Source: Spirochaetia bacterium (lineage in GTDB: Bacteria > Spirochaetota > Spirochaetia > Treponematales > Breznakiellaceae). Taken from it: a stretch of DNA of 41,274 bases. Numbering within the stretch: the first letter of the stretch is position 1; each line of letters starts with the position of its first letter. The stretch covers positions 1-41,274 of the forward strand of contig BOAU01000008.1 of the NCBI GenBank assembly GCA_026002025.1, in the 5' to 3' direction. Both the position numbers and the translations under genes were made by a program. Below the pieces are notes generated by a model that had not been told where the DNA came from, did no database searches, and worked only from the letters and a program-made list of their open reading frames with translations. This document shows positions 31,039-40,425 of this stretch, in pieces.

Positions 31039-32918
31039 TGCAAAAAGGACAAACCAGAACCTGGGGGGATCTCTGTTGGTCCATTGAGCAAATTCTCTGT
31101 TATTTCTCCCTGATTTGCCTTGCCCTTTTGCCCGCCGCGGAAACAGTTATGCGGGTGTTCTTTAATTCACGGGTGCCCTCTTCACCGGGGCTTATCTCCC
31201 ATCTGCTCCTGGTTTTGGGCCTGTTTTCCGGGATGAGTACCACAAAAAACAAGGATCATCTTTCCATAGGGCTGTCCCAGTACCTTCATAATGATAAAAT
31301 CAGGAACCTGTTTGCCGTTTCTTCCGGCCTTTTGTCCGCCTTCATGGTGACCATCTTTGCCTGGTGTTCCGCTTCGTTTATCAAAATCTACCTTTCCCCC
31401 GCCCAGATCATCGGGTTTATCCCGGATCAGGTGTTTGCCCTGGTGATGCCCATAGGCTACGGGGTGATGGTCTTCCGTTTTGCCCGGCTGACGCCGGTAA
31501 AGGGCGCATTACGGCTCCTCCCGGTTTTGGCGGTGATCCTGGGAACCCTCTGTTCCCTGCCGGTGATTTTCAAGCTTTTCTGGGGCTTTGATCTCCCGGA
31601 TTTTGCCTATGCCATAAATGACGGCTTTGCGAATCTGGCTTTTGCCCTGGGGACGCCGGCCTTCATCCTGTTGATCCTTGCGGCATTGGCGGGGACGCCC
31701 CTGTTTGTGGTCATCGGCGGCCTGGCGCTCATCCTGATCCAGGGGGCAGGAGGGGAAATTGACGTCATTTCAAACCAGGTCTATACCGCCCTGACGGCGA
31801 ACAATATGGTTGCCATCCCCCTTTTCACCCTGTCGGGCTTCATCCTGTCGGAAAGCCGGGCGGGAGAGCGGCTGGTGCATACCTTCCAAAGCGTCTTCGG
31901 CTGGCTGCCCGGGGGCCTGATCATCGCCACGGTGATCATCTGCGCCTTCTTCACCTCCTTTACCGGCGCTTCCGGGGTAACGATCCTGGCCTTGGGGGGC
32001 ATCCTCTACACAATCCTTTCGGAGAAGGGCGGGTATCCGCCGAAATTTTCCATCGGGCTCCTGACGGCCTCAGGCAGTATCGGACTTCTCTTTCCCCCGA
32101 GCCTTGCCATATTCCTCGTGGGGGCCACCACCCGGACCAACACGATCCACCTCTTTTTGGGGGGATTTATTCCCGGCGCGATCCTGGTGCTGGGGACGAT
32201 TATTTTCGGCATTGTCATTTCGGTTAAAACAAAGGTCCCTGTGGAGCCCTTTAATCTGAAAAAAGCGGGGAAGGCCCTCAAAAATTCACTGCTGGAAATA
32301 CTCCTGCCCTTTCTGCTCGTCATAGGCTACTTTTCCGGGGTTCTGTCCATGGTGGAAATCGGGGCTGCGGCGGTAATCTATGTGTTTGTGGCGGAAGTTT
32401 TTGTATACCGGGATATCACCCTTGCGGGGCTTGTCCAGGTTTTCAAAAAGGCCATCCCCATCATCGGCGGCATCCTGTCGATCCTCGCCCTGTCCCAGGC
32501 CCTGTCCTACTACATCGTCGATACCCAGGCGCCCTACCATTTTGCCCAATGGATGCAGAAGGCCATTTCATCAAAATTCCTCTTCCTCCTGATCCTCAAC
32601 CTGGCCTTACTGGTCATCGGCTGCCTGGTGGATATTTTCTCCGCAATACTGATTGTACTGCCCCTGATCATGCCCCTGGGGGAAGCCTTCGGCATTAACC
32701 CGGTCCATATGGGGATCATCTTCATTATTAACATGGAAGCGGGATTCATCACCCCGCCGGTGGGGCTCAACCTGTTCCTTGCCAGCTACCGTTTCAAACG
32801 GCCCTTCCTGGAAACTTCCCGGTATGTACTGCCCTTCCTGATAATACAACTGGCGGTGGTATTGATCGTAACCTATATCCCGGTTCTTACCACCTATCTT
32901 ACGAGATTTTATGGCTAA
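31038..32918 (+). CDS. TRAP transporter fused DctQM permease
   Basis: A 626-residue membrane protein in which the small (DctQ, about residues 1-170) and large (DctM, about 200-626) TRAP subunits are one chain. The DctQ part has four segments, including the STTKNKDHLSIG loop. The DctM part has repeats typical of the family: LFTLSGFILSESRAGERLV, FFTSFTGASGVTILALGG, SGSIGLLFPPSLAIFLVGATT and NMEAGFITPPVGLNLFLASY. It uses the sodium gradient rather than ATP. The start overlaps the dctP stop by one base, so the two are coupled. The ligand cannot be predicted. Confidence 0.92.
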   Translation: MQKGQTRTWGDLCWSIEQILCYFSLICLALLPAAETVMRVFFNSRVPSSPGLISHLLLVLGLFSGMSTTKNKDHLSIGLSQYLHNDKIRNLFAVSSGLLSAFMVTIFAWCSASFIKIYLSPAQIIGFIPDQVFALVMPIGYGVMVFRFARLTPVKGALRLLPVLAVILGTLCSLPVIFKLFWGFDLPDFAYAINDGFANLAFALGTPAFILLILAALAGTPLFVVIGGLALILIQGAGGEIDVISNQVYTALTANNMVAIPLFTLSGFILSESRAGERLVHTFQSVFGWLPGGLIIATVIICAFFTSFTGASGVTILALGGILYTILSEKGGYPPKFSIGLLTASGSIGLLFPPSLAIFLVGATTRTNTIHLFLGGFIPGAILVLGTIIFGIVISVKTKVPVEPFNLKKAGKALKNSLLEILLPFLLVIGYFSGVLSMVEIGAAAVIYVFVAEVFVYRDITLAGLVQVFKKAIPIIGGILSILALSQALSYYIVDTQAPYHFAQWMQKAISSKFLFLLILNLALLVIGCLVDIFSAILIVLPLIMPLGEAFGINPVHMGIIFIINMEAGFITPPVGLNLFLASYRFKRPFLETSRYVLPFLIIQLAVVLIVTYIPVLTTYLTRFYG

Positions 32919-32939
32919 TATTTTTTTAAGGAGGATCCT

Positions 32940-33764
32940 ATGAAATCCAAACCGAAAGACCCCTATGTTCCGCAGCAGGTATTGGGGATCAAATACCCCG
33001 AAAAGCCCGATGAGCACATGACACTTTTGCCCAAAATATACAATACGGTGTTTGACGAAAATTACCCCTACCTTGATAAAACCCGGGGTTTTAGGTTATA
33101 CAGCGCCCTTATACATTTTGGAATCTATACCCTGGTCCGCCTGGTTTTGCCGATCCGTTACTGCCTGAGGGTTGAGGGCCGCAGCATCCTGAAAAAGCAC
33201 CGGGAGCTCTTTAAAAACGGGGCCATGACGGCGGCAAACCATGTGATGCGCTGGGATTTTCTCACGGTGCTCCTGACGGTTCGGTATCATAGGCTCTATT
33301 TTCCGGCGCTGGCCTCCAATATCAATACCGCCGATCGCGGCGTCATCCGCGCGGTGGGGGGTATTCCGGTTCCCGAGAGTATTCATGCAATGCAAAACTT
33401 CAATCAGGCATTTGATGAACTTCATGAGCAAAAAAAATGGTTCCACGCCTTTCCCGAAGCCTCAAGCTGGGACTTTTATGAATCGATCCGCCCCTTCAAG
33501 AAGGGGGTATTCACCATGGCCTATAGATACAATCTTCCCATTATCCCCATGGCCTTTTCCTACCGGAAGCCCACGGGGATCTACAAATTCTTCAAAAAGG
33601 GTTTCCCCCTCATCACCCTGCGTATTGGGGAGCCGCTCCTGCCGGATCAGAGCCTGCCCCGCAAAGAAGCGGTAACCCTGCTGCGGGAACAATGCCATAA
33701 ACGGATCATAGAGCTGGCGGGCATCCCCGAAGGCCAGAACCCGTGGCCCTGCGAAGGGGACTGA
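32940..33764 (+). CDS. PlsC-like acyltransferase
   Basis: A 274-residue protein of the lysophosphatidate acyltransferase superfamily. The catalytic HX4D motif is NHVMRWDF near residue 99. The acyl-acceptor motif is FPEASSWDFYE near residue 172, where FPEG is more usual. PIIPMAFSYR gives the fourth block. The first ~90 residues have a membrane-associated helix (LIHFGIYTLVRLVLPI). It probably acylates a lysophospholipid or glycerol phosphate at the inner membrane. AGGAGG (32931-32936) precedes ATG 32940. It follows the TRAP gene by 21 bases and may share its transcript, though no metabolic link is evident. Confidence 0.82.
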   Translation: MKSKPKDPYVPQQVLGIKYPEKPDEHMTLLPKIYNTVFDENYPYLDKTRGFRLYSALIHFGIYTLVRLVLPIRYCLRVEGRSILKKHRELFKNGAMTAANHVMRWDFLTVLLTVRYHRLYFPALASNINTADRGVIRAVGGIPVPESIHAMQNFNQAFDELHEQKKWFHAFPEASSWDFYESIRPFKKGVFTMAYRYNLPIIPMAFSYRKPTGIYKFFKKGFPLITLRIGEPLLPDQSLPRKEAVTLLREQCHKRIIELAGIPEGQNPWPCEGD

Positions 33765-33786
33765 CACAATATCATAAGAAAAAAGA

Positions 33787-33868
33787 AACCACTGACCACA
33801 CGGACAACACGGACTTTTGCTTTGATTTCCTTCCTTTTGTCCGTGTGGTCGGTGTGGTCCGTGGTTAA
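33787..33868. repeat. Dispersed inverted repeat, copy 3
   Basis: Arms AACCACTGACCACACGGACA... and ...GTCGGTGTGGTCCGTGGTT are complementary in about 25 of 28 positions around a ~28-base centre. It lies between convergent genes (acyltransferase and SGNH hydrolase) and could be a bidirectional transcription terminator. Confidence 0.82.
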
Positions 33869-33890
33869 AAATCCTGGGGCTTATAATGTT

Positions 33891-34733
33891 TTACAGGGGC
33901 GGCGCGCCCTGCATTAAATTAAGGTTAGCTTCCCATATCCACTTTTGGAGGAGGGCGCACTTTTCCGCATCCAGGGTAACTTCCAGCACAGCCTTGTCCC
34001 AGACCAGGGGGAAATTGACGCGGTATTCCTCGTCAATTTCCGCCCGCAGGGCTGAGTTTTCGGGTTTGACCATCTCCTCTTCTGTAATGTCCCGCAGCTT
34101 GTCCGTTTTTTCCTGGATGACGGTGAAATTTTCTGCCGTCCCACCCTTGAAACTAAAGGACTTTTTCGGCAGCCCCTCGGGGGATTTGCCAAAAATCGCC
34201 GTGTAGGCTGAGGCGGCCACCACATAACTGCCGTAGGGTGAACAGTGTTCGCCGTCGAACCAGTAAAGATCGATGTCGGGCCTTTCTTTTCGTACCCGCT
34301 CAAAGACATAGCCCGCCGGGGATAGGGGAACCCCCTCTTCTTTGGAGAGCCTCTGGTAGGTGTCGTACATGATAGCCTGATGTTCGGGGAATTTTTTTTC
34401 CGCCCAGGGCATAAGGACAATGGGTTTTATGCCCTGGGAACGGATCAGCCTGATAAGCTCCTTCCCGTCCCGCAGGGTGTCCTCCGCCTTGATGGCGGGG
34501 ACAGGGTGGGCCGCCTGTTGCAGTACGGCATAATCGTAGCCTCCGTGGACAAGGGCGAAGCGCAGCTCCACCCCCTGCCTAAGGTGCCAGGACCAGTGTA
34601 CGCCGGGATGGGCCTGCATGGTCACCTCCACCTCGGTATCACCCGCCGCCTGGGCCAGGGTCTTGAAGATCATGGGCATATCGTTGTAAAACGTATGGCT
34701 GTTCCCGATAAAGAGCACCCGCATTTTTTTCAT
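33891..34733 (-). CDS. SGNH/GDSL-type hydrolase (DUF4886-like)
   Basis: A 280-residue protein beginning MKKMRVLFIGNSHTFYNDMP. GNS-H is the block I nucleophile region of SGNH hydrolases, the G-GYDYAVLQQ stretch fits block II or III, and DGEHCSPYGSYVVA near residue 190 supplies the D-x-x-H pair. The start is ATG 34733, with AGGAGG 5 bases upstream; a longer frame start at 34763 would overlap the preceding gene. There is no signal peptide. As the last gene of a carbohydrate locus it is probably a carbohydrate esterase (deacetylase). Confidence 0.78.
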   Translation of the reverse strand: MKKMRVLFIGNSHTFYNDMPMIFKTLAQAAGDTEVEVTMQAHPGVHWSWHLRQGVELRFALVHGGYDYAVLQQAAHPVPAIKAEDTLRDGKELIRLIRSQGIKPIVLMPWAEKKFPEHQAIMYDTYQRLSKEEGVPLSPAGYVFERVRKERPDIDLYWFDGEHCSPYGSYVVAASAYTAIFGKSPEGLPKKSFSFKGGTAENFTVIQEKTDKLRDITEEEMVKPENSALRAEIDEEYRVNFPLVWDKAVLEVTLDAEKCALLQKWIWEANLNLMQGAPPL

Positions 34734-34749
34734 TTCTGCCTCCTTCTCC

Positions 34750-36609
34750 TTATTTAGTATCACTTATACCAGGCGGCACGAGGTCCCGGTTTTTAAGATA
34801 ATAGTACAGCCCCCAATCCTGGTCATTGGCCCAGGGATCGTAAAATCCGGCCCGTACACCGTTTATGGTCTCCGGGTACATGTAGGCGCATGACGCGCCG
34901 CCATCAGACCGGAACAAGGCAAGAACACCCCGCAGGGAATGTTCCGCTTTGGCCGTATACAGGGAATTGTTGTTAATCTGCGCGTATAACGCGAAAGCGT
35001 TCCCGGTCAAGGCGCTCCAATAGTGGGGAAAAGTGTCGCCGAACATCCTTCGTTTTCCAAACCAGTACCCGTCCCAATGGCGAATCGCGGTTTCATATAA
35101 ATGGTAATCCGGCTGACGGCCATTAAACAGTTCCAGTACCCTCATCTGCGATTCGGCGGCGGCACGATACTTTTCATCCTGGGTTAAGATAAAGGCCTGA
35201 AGCAAATAAGCTACCGCCGGAGCGACAATACTTTGTTCGTATTTTACTTCATGGCTGGGATACAAGAGACCGTTTTTTACCAGTATATCCGCGTGTTCCC
35301 GGTAGCGGGAAAGTAATTCTTCGGCTTCAGTTTTCATGCTATTTTTCCGCAGCAGCTCTATTGATTCCCACATGGGAATGCCAATGGCATAAAAACCGGC
35401 TCCTCCGTTGGCGTAATAGGCCCTTAGTATTTTATGCATTCGCCGTAAATCAATTATATCCCCATAGAGATTGAAACGCTCCATAAAAAAGATCGCCATC
35501 CAGGGATAGTTATACAAACGATGCCAATCGTTATTACGCCTTATATCGTTGAATACCGTGCCGGTTTTTTCGTCAAACAATTCCCGGCAAATGTATTCGG
35601 TATAGAGCGCCAATCCCGCTTCTGTCTTGGCTTCCTTTTCATGCCGCAGCCACACCGCCAGGAGTACACCCATGGCGATACGTTCCCTGCCGCCATTATG
35701 ATCATGTAAATGAGAATAATAGATACATTCATCCTCGGTATCGTAAACAAGAAAAGCCCCGTCAAGGCGGCTGTTTTTATTGTGATACTGTTGTTTTTCG
35801 ACAATATAAGCGCACCGGGCCCGCGCCAAATCCTCAATCGGCGGCAGCGTTACTGTTCGGGCCACGGTCCTGAAACCGTCAATTTCGATGTCCCGGATTT
35901 CTTCTCCGATACTTTGCGGTACTGTTTTTTCTTTGGCGGATTTGTTTTTGTATCGGGTTTCAAATTCTATTTCCTCACCCAAAAAACAAACATACCGTGA
36001 AGCGGAAACAAGAATTATATTTTCATATTCTGAAATGATATTGAAAAAGTGATCGACATCATTGAACCAAAACAGTTCCCAGGTAATAGTGTATTGTTCA
36101 CCGGGGGGCAGACAGAAAGCTTCGGGATGGAGGATAAGGCTTCCCCGGTCATTGCTTTTATTACTGAAATCCCTTTCAATACTGTAGCCGTCAAGTTTTC
36201 CCGCAGTCAGAACCATGCCCAAATGCGGAGCTTCGCCGCCCATACGCAAGCCGTAAAGGTAGGCGGTGCTTTTTCCGCACCAGACATGCGCATGGCAGCG
36301 CTCTTTCATACATACGGCCGACGAGGGATAAGAATCAGCGAGGGGCGTATATATACCGGCTTCATTTTTTTGCACAAAAACATCAAAACCGGTATGGTTT
36401 GAGAAAGTATAGGTCTCTCTCAAATTACCTTTTTCAGTATATGAGCGATCGATCCCCGCGGTTATGGATTCGGGAAATATAAGGCGGCCCCAGGAATTTT
36501 GCTGATTGAGCCAGTTCATATTATAGGGATCCTGTTTGTGCCTGATGGAAACAAGCTGATTGTCCTTATTTGTTTCCAGGATAAATGCCGTGTTGGTTTT
36601 ATCGTTCAT
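34750..36609 (-). CDS. (alpha/alpha)6 glycosidase-like protein, family unassigned
   Basis: A 619-residue cytoplasmic protein without signal peptide. The first ~270 residues are beta-rich (SWGRLIFPESITAGIDRSY, TYTFSNHTGFDVFVQKNEAG) like the super-sandwich domain of some polysaccharide-degrading enzymes. Residues ~300-600 are helical and match a six-hairpin toroid: YNYPWMAIFFMERFNLYGDI, GGAGFYAIGIPMWES, IRHWDGYWFGKRRMFGDTFPHYWSAL and ETINGVRAGFYDPWANDQDW. I cannot assign a GH or PL family with confidence. It starts inside the stop of the upstream permease gene (ATGA 36606-36609), so it is made with the importer and is likely to act on the imported oligosaccharide. Confidence 0.7.
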   Translation of the reverse strand: MNDKTNTAFILETNKDNQLVSIRHKQDPYNMNWLNQQNSWGRLIFPESITAGIDRSYTEKGNLRETYTFSNHTGFDVFVQKNEAGIYTPLADSYPSSAVCMKERCHAHVWCGKSTAYLYGLRMGGEAPHLGMVLTAGKLDGYSIERDFSNKSNDRGSLILHPEAFCLPPGEQYTITWELFWFNDVDHFFNIISEYENIILVSASRYVCFLGEEIEFETRYKNKSAKEKTVPQSIGEEIRDIEIDGFRTVARTVTLPPIEDLARARCAYIVEKQQYHNKNSRLDGAFLVYDTEDECIYYSHLHDHNGGRERIAMGVLLAVWLRHEKEAKTEAGLALYTEYICRELFDEKTGTVFNDIRRNNDWHRLYNYPWMAIFFMERFNLYGDIIDLRRMHKILRAYYANGGAGFYAIGIPMWESIELLRKNSMKTEAEELLSRYREHADILVKNGLLYPSHEVKYEQSIVAPAVAYLLQAFILTQDEKYRAAAESQMRVLELFNGRQPDYHLYETAIRHWDGYWFGKRRMFGDTFPHYWSALTGNAFALYAQINNNSLYTAKAEHSLRGVLALFRSDGGASCAYMYPETINGVRAGFYDPWANDQDWGLYYYLKNRDLVPPGISDTK

Positions 36610-37490
36610 TCTTTTACAGAACCCAGGGTAATACCGGTTACAAAATAACGCTGCAAAAACGGATATATTATCAGTATGGGTATCATGGCTATAAATATCT
36701 TTGCGGCGTTAAGGGAACGGTTTGACAGCAGACTATAGGTGATGAGCTGCTCGGTAGTCATGGTAGCGGTATCAAGTTTAACCACCAGCTGTTGTATATA
36801 TGTTTGCAGCGGATAACGTTCAGGACGTGACATGAGTATCAATCCGTTAAAGAATTCGTTCCACAGACCAACCGCCAGAAAAAGCGATATGGTTGCGATA
36901 ACCGGTTTTGATATGGGAATAAACAGTTTTATCAGAATATACCAGGGGCCGGCCCCGTCTACCAAGGCCGCCTCTTCCAATTCTTTGGGCAGGTTGCGAA
37001 AAAAGTTTACCATCAGGATAACATTGAATACCCCAAACCCGCCCCCCAGGGCGAGGGCCCAAATGGTATCCATCAACCCAAGCTGTTTTATGGTAAGATA
37101 CCAGGGTATAAGCCCGGCGTTAAAGAGCATACAAAAGACAAGTATCCACATAAATATATTTCTCTGGGGAAAATCTTTGGTTGATTTTGACAGAGGGTAC
37201 GCCATCAGAATCGTGCACACCACGCCGGTTATGCCGCCTATCAATACCCGCTGAATGGAAATTAAAAATGACGAAAAAAACTTTGGATCCTTGACGATTT
37301 CCTGATAACTGGTCAGGTTAAACCCCACGGGCAAGAGGCCAACCAAACCGCCGGCAACCGCCGCCTTGTCGCTGATGGAAACCATCAGCACGTACCAAAG
37401 CGGCAGTAAGCTGCATAGAGCCATGGCTGTCAAAATTACCAGGTTAATGCCGTCAAATATCCTGGAGGAAATCCTGTTTTCGCCTACCAT
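36606..37490 (-). CDS. Carbohydrate ABC transporter permease (YtcP/LplC type)
   Basis: A 294-residue inner-membrane permease with six membrane segments. The cytoplasmic EAA loop reads LEEAALVDGAGPWYILIKLF-IPISKPVIA (residues ~195-222) and would contact the ATPase. The C-terminus ends RYFVTGITLGSVKE, which is typical of the YtcP/LplC branch. This branch pairs with LplB-type permeases and imports complex or aldouronic-type oligosaccharides. No ABC ATPase is encoded in the locus; a shared MsmX-like ATPase elsewhere is usual for this group. It follows the LplB-like gene by 9 bases. Confidence 0.9.
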   Translation of the reverse strand: MVGENRISSRIFDGINLVILTAMALCSLLPLWYVLMVSISDKAAVAGGLVGLLPVGFNLTSYQEIVKDPKFFSSFLISIQRVLIGGITGVVCTILMAYPLSKSTKDFPQRNIFMWILVFCMLFNAGLIPWYLTIKQLGLMDTIWALALGGGFGVFNVILMVNFFRNLPKELEEAALVDGAGPWYILIKLFIPISKPVIATISLFLAVGLWNEFFNGLILMSRPERYPLQTYIQQLVVKLDTATMTTEQLITYSLLSNRSLNAAKIFIAMIPILIIYPFLQRYFVTGITLGSVKE

Positions 37491-37499
37491 AACAAACTC

Positions 37500-38390
37500 C
37501 TAAAATATTCGATAGCCCGCAAAGCGGCTTGCCAGGGAATAGGAAAAAGAAATCAGCGCAAAACTGATAACCGATTTCAGAAGTCCTACCGTTGTCGCCA
37601 GGCTGTATTGGAAACCCTGAAGCCCTATACGATAAACCCATGTGTCGATAATATCCCCGGTTGAATAAACAAGGGGATTATACAGATTGAATACCTGGTC
37701 AAATCCCGCGTTAAGGACGCTCCCCAGACTTAATGTTGCCAATAAAATTATGGTACTTTTGATACCCGGCAGGTTCACATGGATTATCCGCATAAACCGG
37801 TTGCAGCCGTCAATGGCGGCGGCCTCATGAAGATTGGGGTTAATTCCCATCAGCGCCGCGAGATACACGATGGCGTTAAAGCCGAAACTTTTCCACACAT
37901 CGCTGAGGATGATAAAGAACGGAAAGAGTTCCGGCTTTGCGAAGAACAATATTGATTCTTTGCCAAGAGACACGCGGATCTGATTTACCGGCCCGTTGGT
38001 GCCGAATAAATCCAGCAGTATTCCGGCAAGTATCACCCATGAGAGAAAGTGCGGCAGATATACGATAGTCTGAATGGGCCGTTTAAGGCGGATAAGTTTA
38101 AGTTCGTTCAGAAGAAGCGCGAAAACAAGGGGGACGATCAGATTTCCTATCATCTTGCCCGCCGCGATACTGACGGTATTGATAAAAACCTGGGCGACAT
38201 CGCCCATGGAGAACATATAGGCGAAATTTTCCAGACCGATCCACGGCGATCTGAAAATCCCCCGCACCGGACTGAAATTCTCAAAAGCCATAAGTATACC
38301 GCGCATGGGGAGTATGGTAAAAAGAAAAAGCCAGATGAACCCCGGCAGCATCATAAAATAATAAGCTTTGAGAAATTTTTTCATAAGCAT
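37500..38390 (-). CDS. Carbohydrate ABC transporter permease (LplB type)
   Basis: A 296-residue permease with six membrane segments. It begins MLMKKFLKAYYFMMLPGFIW, then ILPMRGILMAFENFSPVRGI. The EAA loop is LHEAAAIDGCNRFMRIIHV. The C-terminus is SYSLASRFAGYRIF. The frame is open upstream for 22 further codons, but the ATG at 38390 is preceded by GGGGGA at about 7 bases and starts right before the first positive residues and membrane helix. It forms the heterodimeric channel with the YtcP-type subunit. Confidence 0.9.
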   Translation of the reverse strand: MLMKKFLKAYYFMMLPGFIWLFLFTILPMRGILMAFENFSPVRGIFRSPWIGLENFAYMFSMGDVAQVFINTVSIAAGKMIGNLIVPLVFALLLNELKLIRLKRPIQTIVYLPHFLSWVILAGILLDLFGTNGPVNQIRVSLGKESILFFAKPELFPFFIILSDVWKSFGFNAIVYLAALMGINPNLHEAAAIDGCNRFMRIIHVNLPGIKSTIILLATLSLGSVLNAGFDQVFNLYNPLVYSTGDIIDTWVYRIGLQGFQYSLATTVGLLKSVISFALISFSYSLASRFAGYRIF

Positions 38391-38463
38391 AAGGCAGTCC
38401 CCCACGGATAAAGACAAAGCAGTTCCCCGCCCCGAATCTGGGGGGCGGGGCATCACGGTTCCG

Positions 38464-40113
38464 CTATTTGATCAGCGCGCTTACTTCGGTCAATATCTGG
38501 GTGCCCCCTTCACGTTTCCACTGCTCCACAAAGGAGTCAAATGCCGTGATGGGTTCCACTCCCATGATAATTTTAAGGAAGGTCTCATCCTCAAGCTTTT
38601 TCAGGTTTGCCCAGCGGCGTTCCATGGTCGGTGTTTGGCCGTAGGTAATGCTGTAAATGGGGGTAAAAGGCGTATCCACCACAGGGCCGACGCCAACCAT
38701 AATTGAATAAGCCCGTCTCCAGGCATTTAAGGGCGCACCGGCATCGGTATTCCAATATTGGATATCCATCTTGTCGTATGGCGCAAGTTTCGTATCCTTT
38801 ATGGTCATAAGGTCGCTCTCCAGACCCTTATAGATGCCAAAATCACCGGAAAAATCATTAATGGTTTTTCTGCCCGAAAGATAATCCCTTATAGCGGTAA
38901 AGGAGCGTTCACATTCATCCAGAGAGGTAACCACGGTACGGAGCGGAAATTCTGAAATCGGCAGTACCGTGGTATCCATGGTGCTTTCGACCCCACGATG
39001 CAGGTTGACCATTTTGACAATCGCCTCAGGGTGGGCGTAGCCTTTTTTGACAACCGTATAATAATTTGTAACAGGCCCCATGGTGTTGTTATATTTGCCG
39101 GTTTTGATCGAGGGGAGAAAATATGCCTGCCAGTTGGCTTTTGGGTCGTTCCTTATGGCATCGCCAAGCGGGGCGTAGCCCATCCACCAGGTACCAAAGA
39201 AGATACCCGCCTGACCGGAAATAACCAGCTCGGCAGAATCCTTTCTAAGCCCCATTTCCCTGTCGATAAGACCTTCTTTATACAATGCGGCCAGATCCTG
39301 AAGGGCGGCCCTGGTTTCACCGGTAGTAGATCCGTACACCGCTTTGCCGTTCTGATTAAGCCAGTAACCGGGATAAGCCTCGTAGGAGTTGAACAGGGCG
39401 TCAAAGCCGCGGATGCCATTGTTACCGGCCGCGTAAATCGCACCGTTCTGCGAAGGGCCGACGATGCCGATTTTTCCGTTTCTGACAAAGGCCCTGGCGA
39501 TGGATTTTACATCCTCCAGCACTTTCGGTTCGGCCAAACCGTATTGTTCAATCCAGTCCTTGCGAATCCAGACCAAATCAAAACCGTCGGCCTGTGCGGC
39601 GACATTGGGAACAGCCATCATGCGGCCGTTAAAGGTAACATCCGATTCAGCTATGCCGTTGGTAAGAGCGTAACCAGCCTTTATCTCCGGAGAAGCATAG
39701 TTCTTAATGGCGTCGTCCATAGGTTGAATCAAGTCCAAATCCGCCAATTCTTTGAGTTGGGCGGGGTATACCCTAAAGGCGTCGGGAATGTTGTTGGACG
39801 CGATAGCCAAATTCAGCCGCTGAACATAATCGGCGGCTGCCCACGCGATTTTGACATCAATGTTGAGCTTTTCTTTGATGTACCTGATGTACTGCTGGTT
39901 GTCAGGCCCGTCGCCCGCCGGATACTTGATGCGGGTATTGGACTCGACTCCGACTTCCACGATAACCGGTTCAGGGTATGCCCCAAAAGGGTCCCCCGGC
40001 TGTAAGGCCGCCTGGGGCGCGGACGCTTTCCCGGATGATTGCGAGTTACCGGCGGCGAACAGGGTTCCTCCGGCCGCGATCAGTACCAATAAAGCCCATG
40101 TGAACTTCTTCAT
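38464..40113 (-). CDS. Extracellular solute-binding protein of the LplA type
   Basis: A 549-residue exported binding protein. The signal peptide is MKKFTWALLVLIAAGGTLFAAG and a Ser/Gly/Ala/Gln linker follows. There is no cysteine at the cleavage site, so it is not a typical lipoprotein, unlike most LplA relatives in Gram-positive bacteria. Blocks include PFGAYPEPVIVEVGVES, NTRIKYPAGDGPDNQQYIRY, GRMMAVPNVAAQADGFDLVW and SGQAGIFFGTWWMGYAPLG. The start is ATG 40113 with GGAGGAA directly upstream. It is the first gene of the carbohydrate operon. The ligand is not identifiable; LplA proteins bind long or branched oligosaccharides. Confidence 0.9.
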   Translation of the reverse strand: MKKFTWALLVLIAAGGTLFAAGNSQSSGKASAPQAALQPGDPFGAYPEPVIVEVGVESNTRIKYPAGDGPDNQQYIRYIKEKLNIDVKIAWAAADYVQRLNLAIASNNIPDAFRVYPAQLKELADLDLIQPMDDAIKNYASPEIKAGYALTNGIAESDVTFNGRMMAVPNVAAQADGFDLVWIRKDWIEQYGLAEPKVLEDVKSIARAFVRNGKIGIVGPSQNGAIYAAGNNGIRGFDALFNSYEAYPGYWLNQNGKAVYGSTTGETRAALQDLAALYKEGLIDREMGLRKDSAELVISGQAGIFFGTWWMGYAPLGDAIRNDPKANWQAYFLPSIKTGKYNNTMGPVTNYYTVVKKGYAHPEAIVKMVNLHRGVESTMDTTVLPISEFPLRTVVTSLDECERSFTAIRDYLSGRKTINDFSGDFGIYKGLESDLMTIKDTKLAPYDKMDIQYWNTDAGAPLNAWRRAYSIMVGVGPVVDTPFTPIYSITYGQTPTMERRWANLKKLEDETFLKIIMGVEPITAFDSFVEQWKREGGTQILTEVSALIK

Positions 40114-40143
40114 AATTTCCTCCAAAACAGTTCGAGATAATTT

Positions 40144-40152
40144 ATTATATCA
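40144..40152 (-). promoter_or_regulatory. Extended -10 promoter of the carbohydrate operon
   Basis: Minus strand TGATATAAT (TGn plus a perfect TATAAT) with no good -35 at 17 bases. Predicted start near 40137, leader of about 24 bases carrying the GGAGG site. Confidence 0.55.
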
Positions 40153-40207
40153 CCATTCCCGGAAAATGGGTATCATGTGGAACCCAGCAATTCTCATTTT
40201 AGCCTTC

Positions 40208-40415
40208 TAAATTTAACCACGGACCACACGGACCACACGGACCACACGGACAAAGACGGTAACAGAGTATGGATACAGAAAAGTTATGAATTATTTGGTA
40301 GAAACCGGGCTTAAATTGGGTTTTCTGATAAATTTTATGCGTTCCCCAAAGCGGAAATCATAAGGATTGTCCGTTAATCTGTCGGTGAGGGTCTGTGTGG
40401 TCCGTGGTTTAAATC
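40208..40415. repeat. Dispersed inverted repeat, copy 4 (split by ~130-base centre)
   Basis: Left arm 40208-40254 has three to four tandem 9-base units of ACCACACGG. Right arm 40382-40415 ends GTGTGGTCCGTGGTTTAAAT. The flank (TTAAAAAATTCTATCTTA) resembles that of copy 1. The centre holds no gene. Together with the promoter at 40144 this explains the 312-base gap between the two genes. Confidence 0.75.
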
Positions 40416-40425
40416 TTAAAAAATT

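Noticed and set aside
38998..40005. 335-residue ORF on the plus strand
   Set aside because: Antisense of the well-supported solute-binding protein gene.
40208..40254. CRISPR-like tandem units
   Set aside because: Units are 9 bases and contiguous, without spacers; they are an arm of the dispersed inverted repeat.
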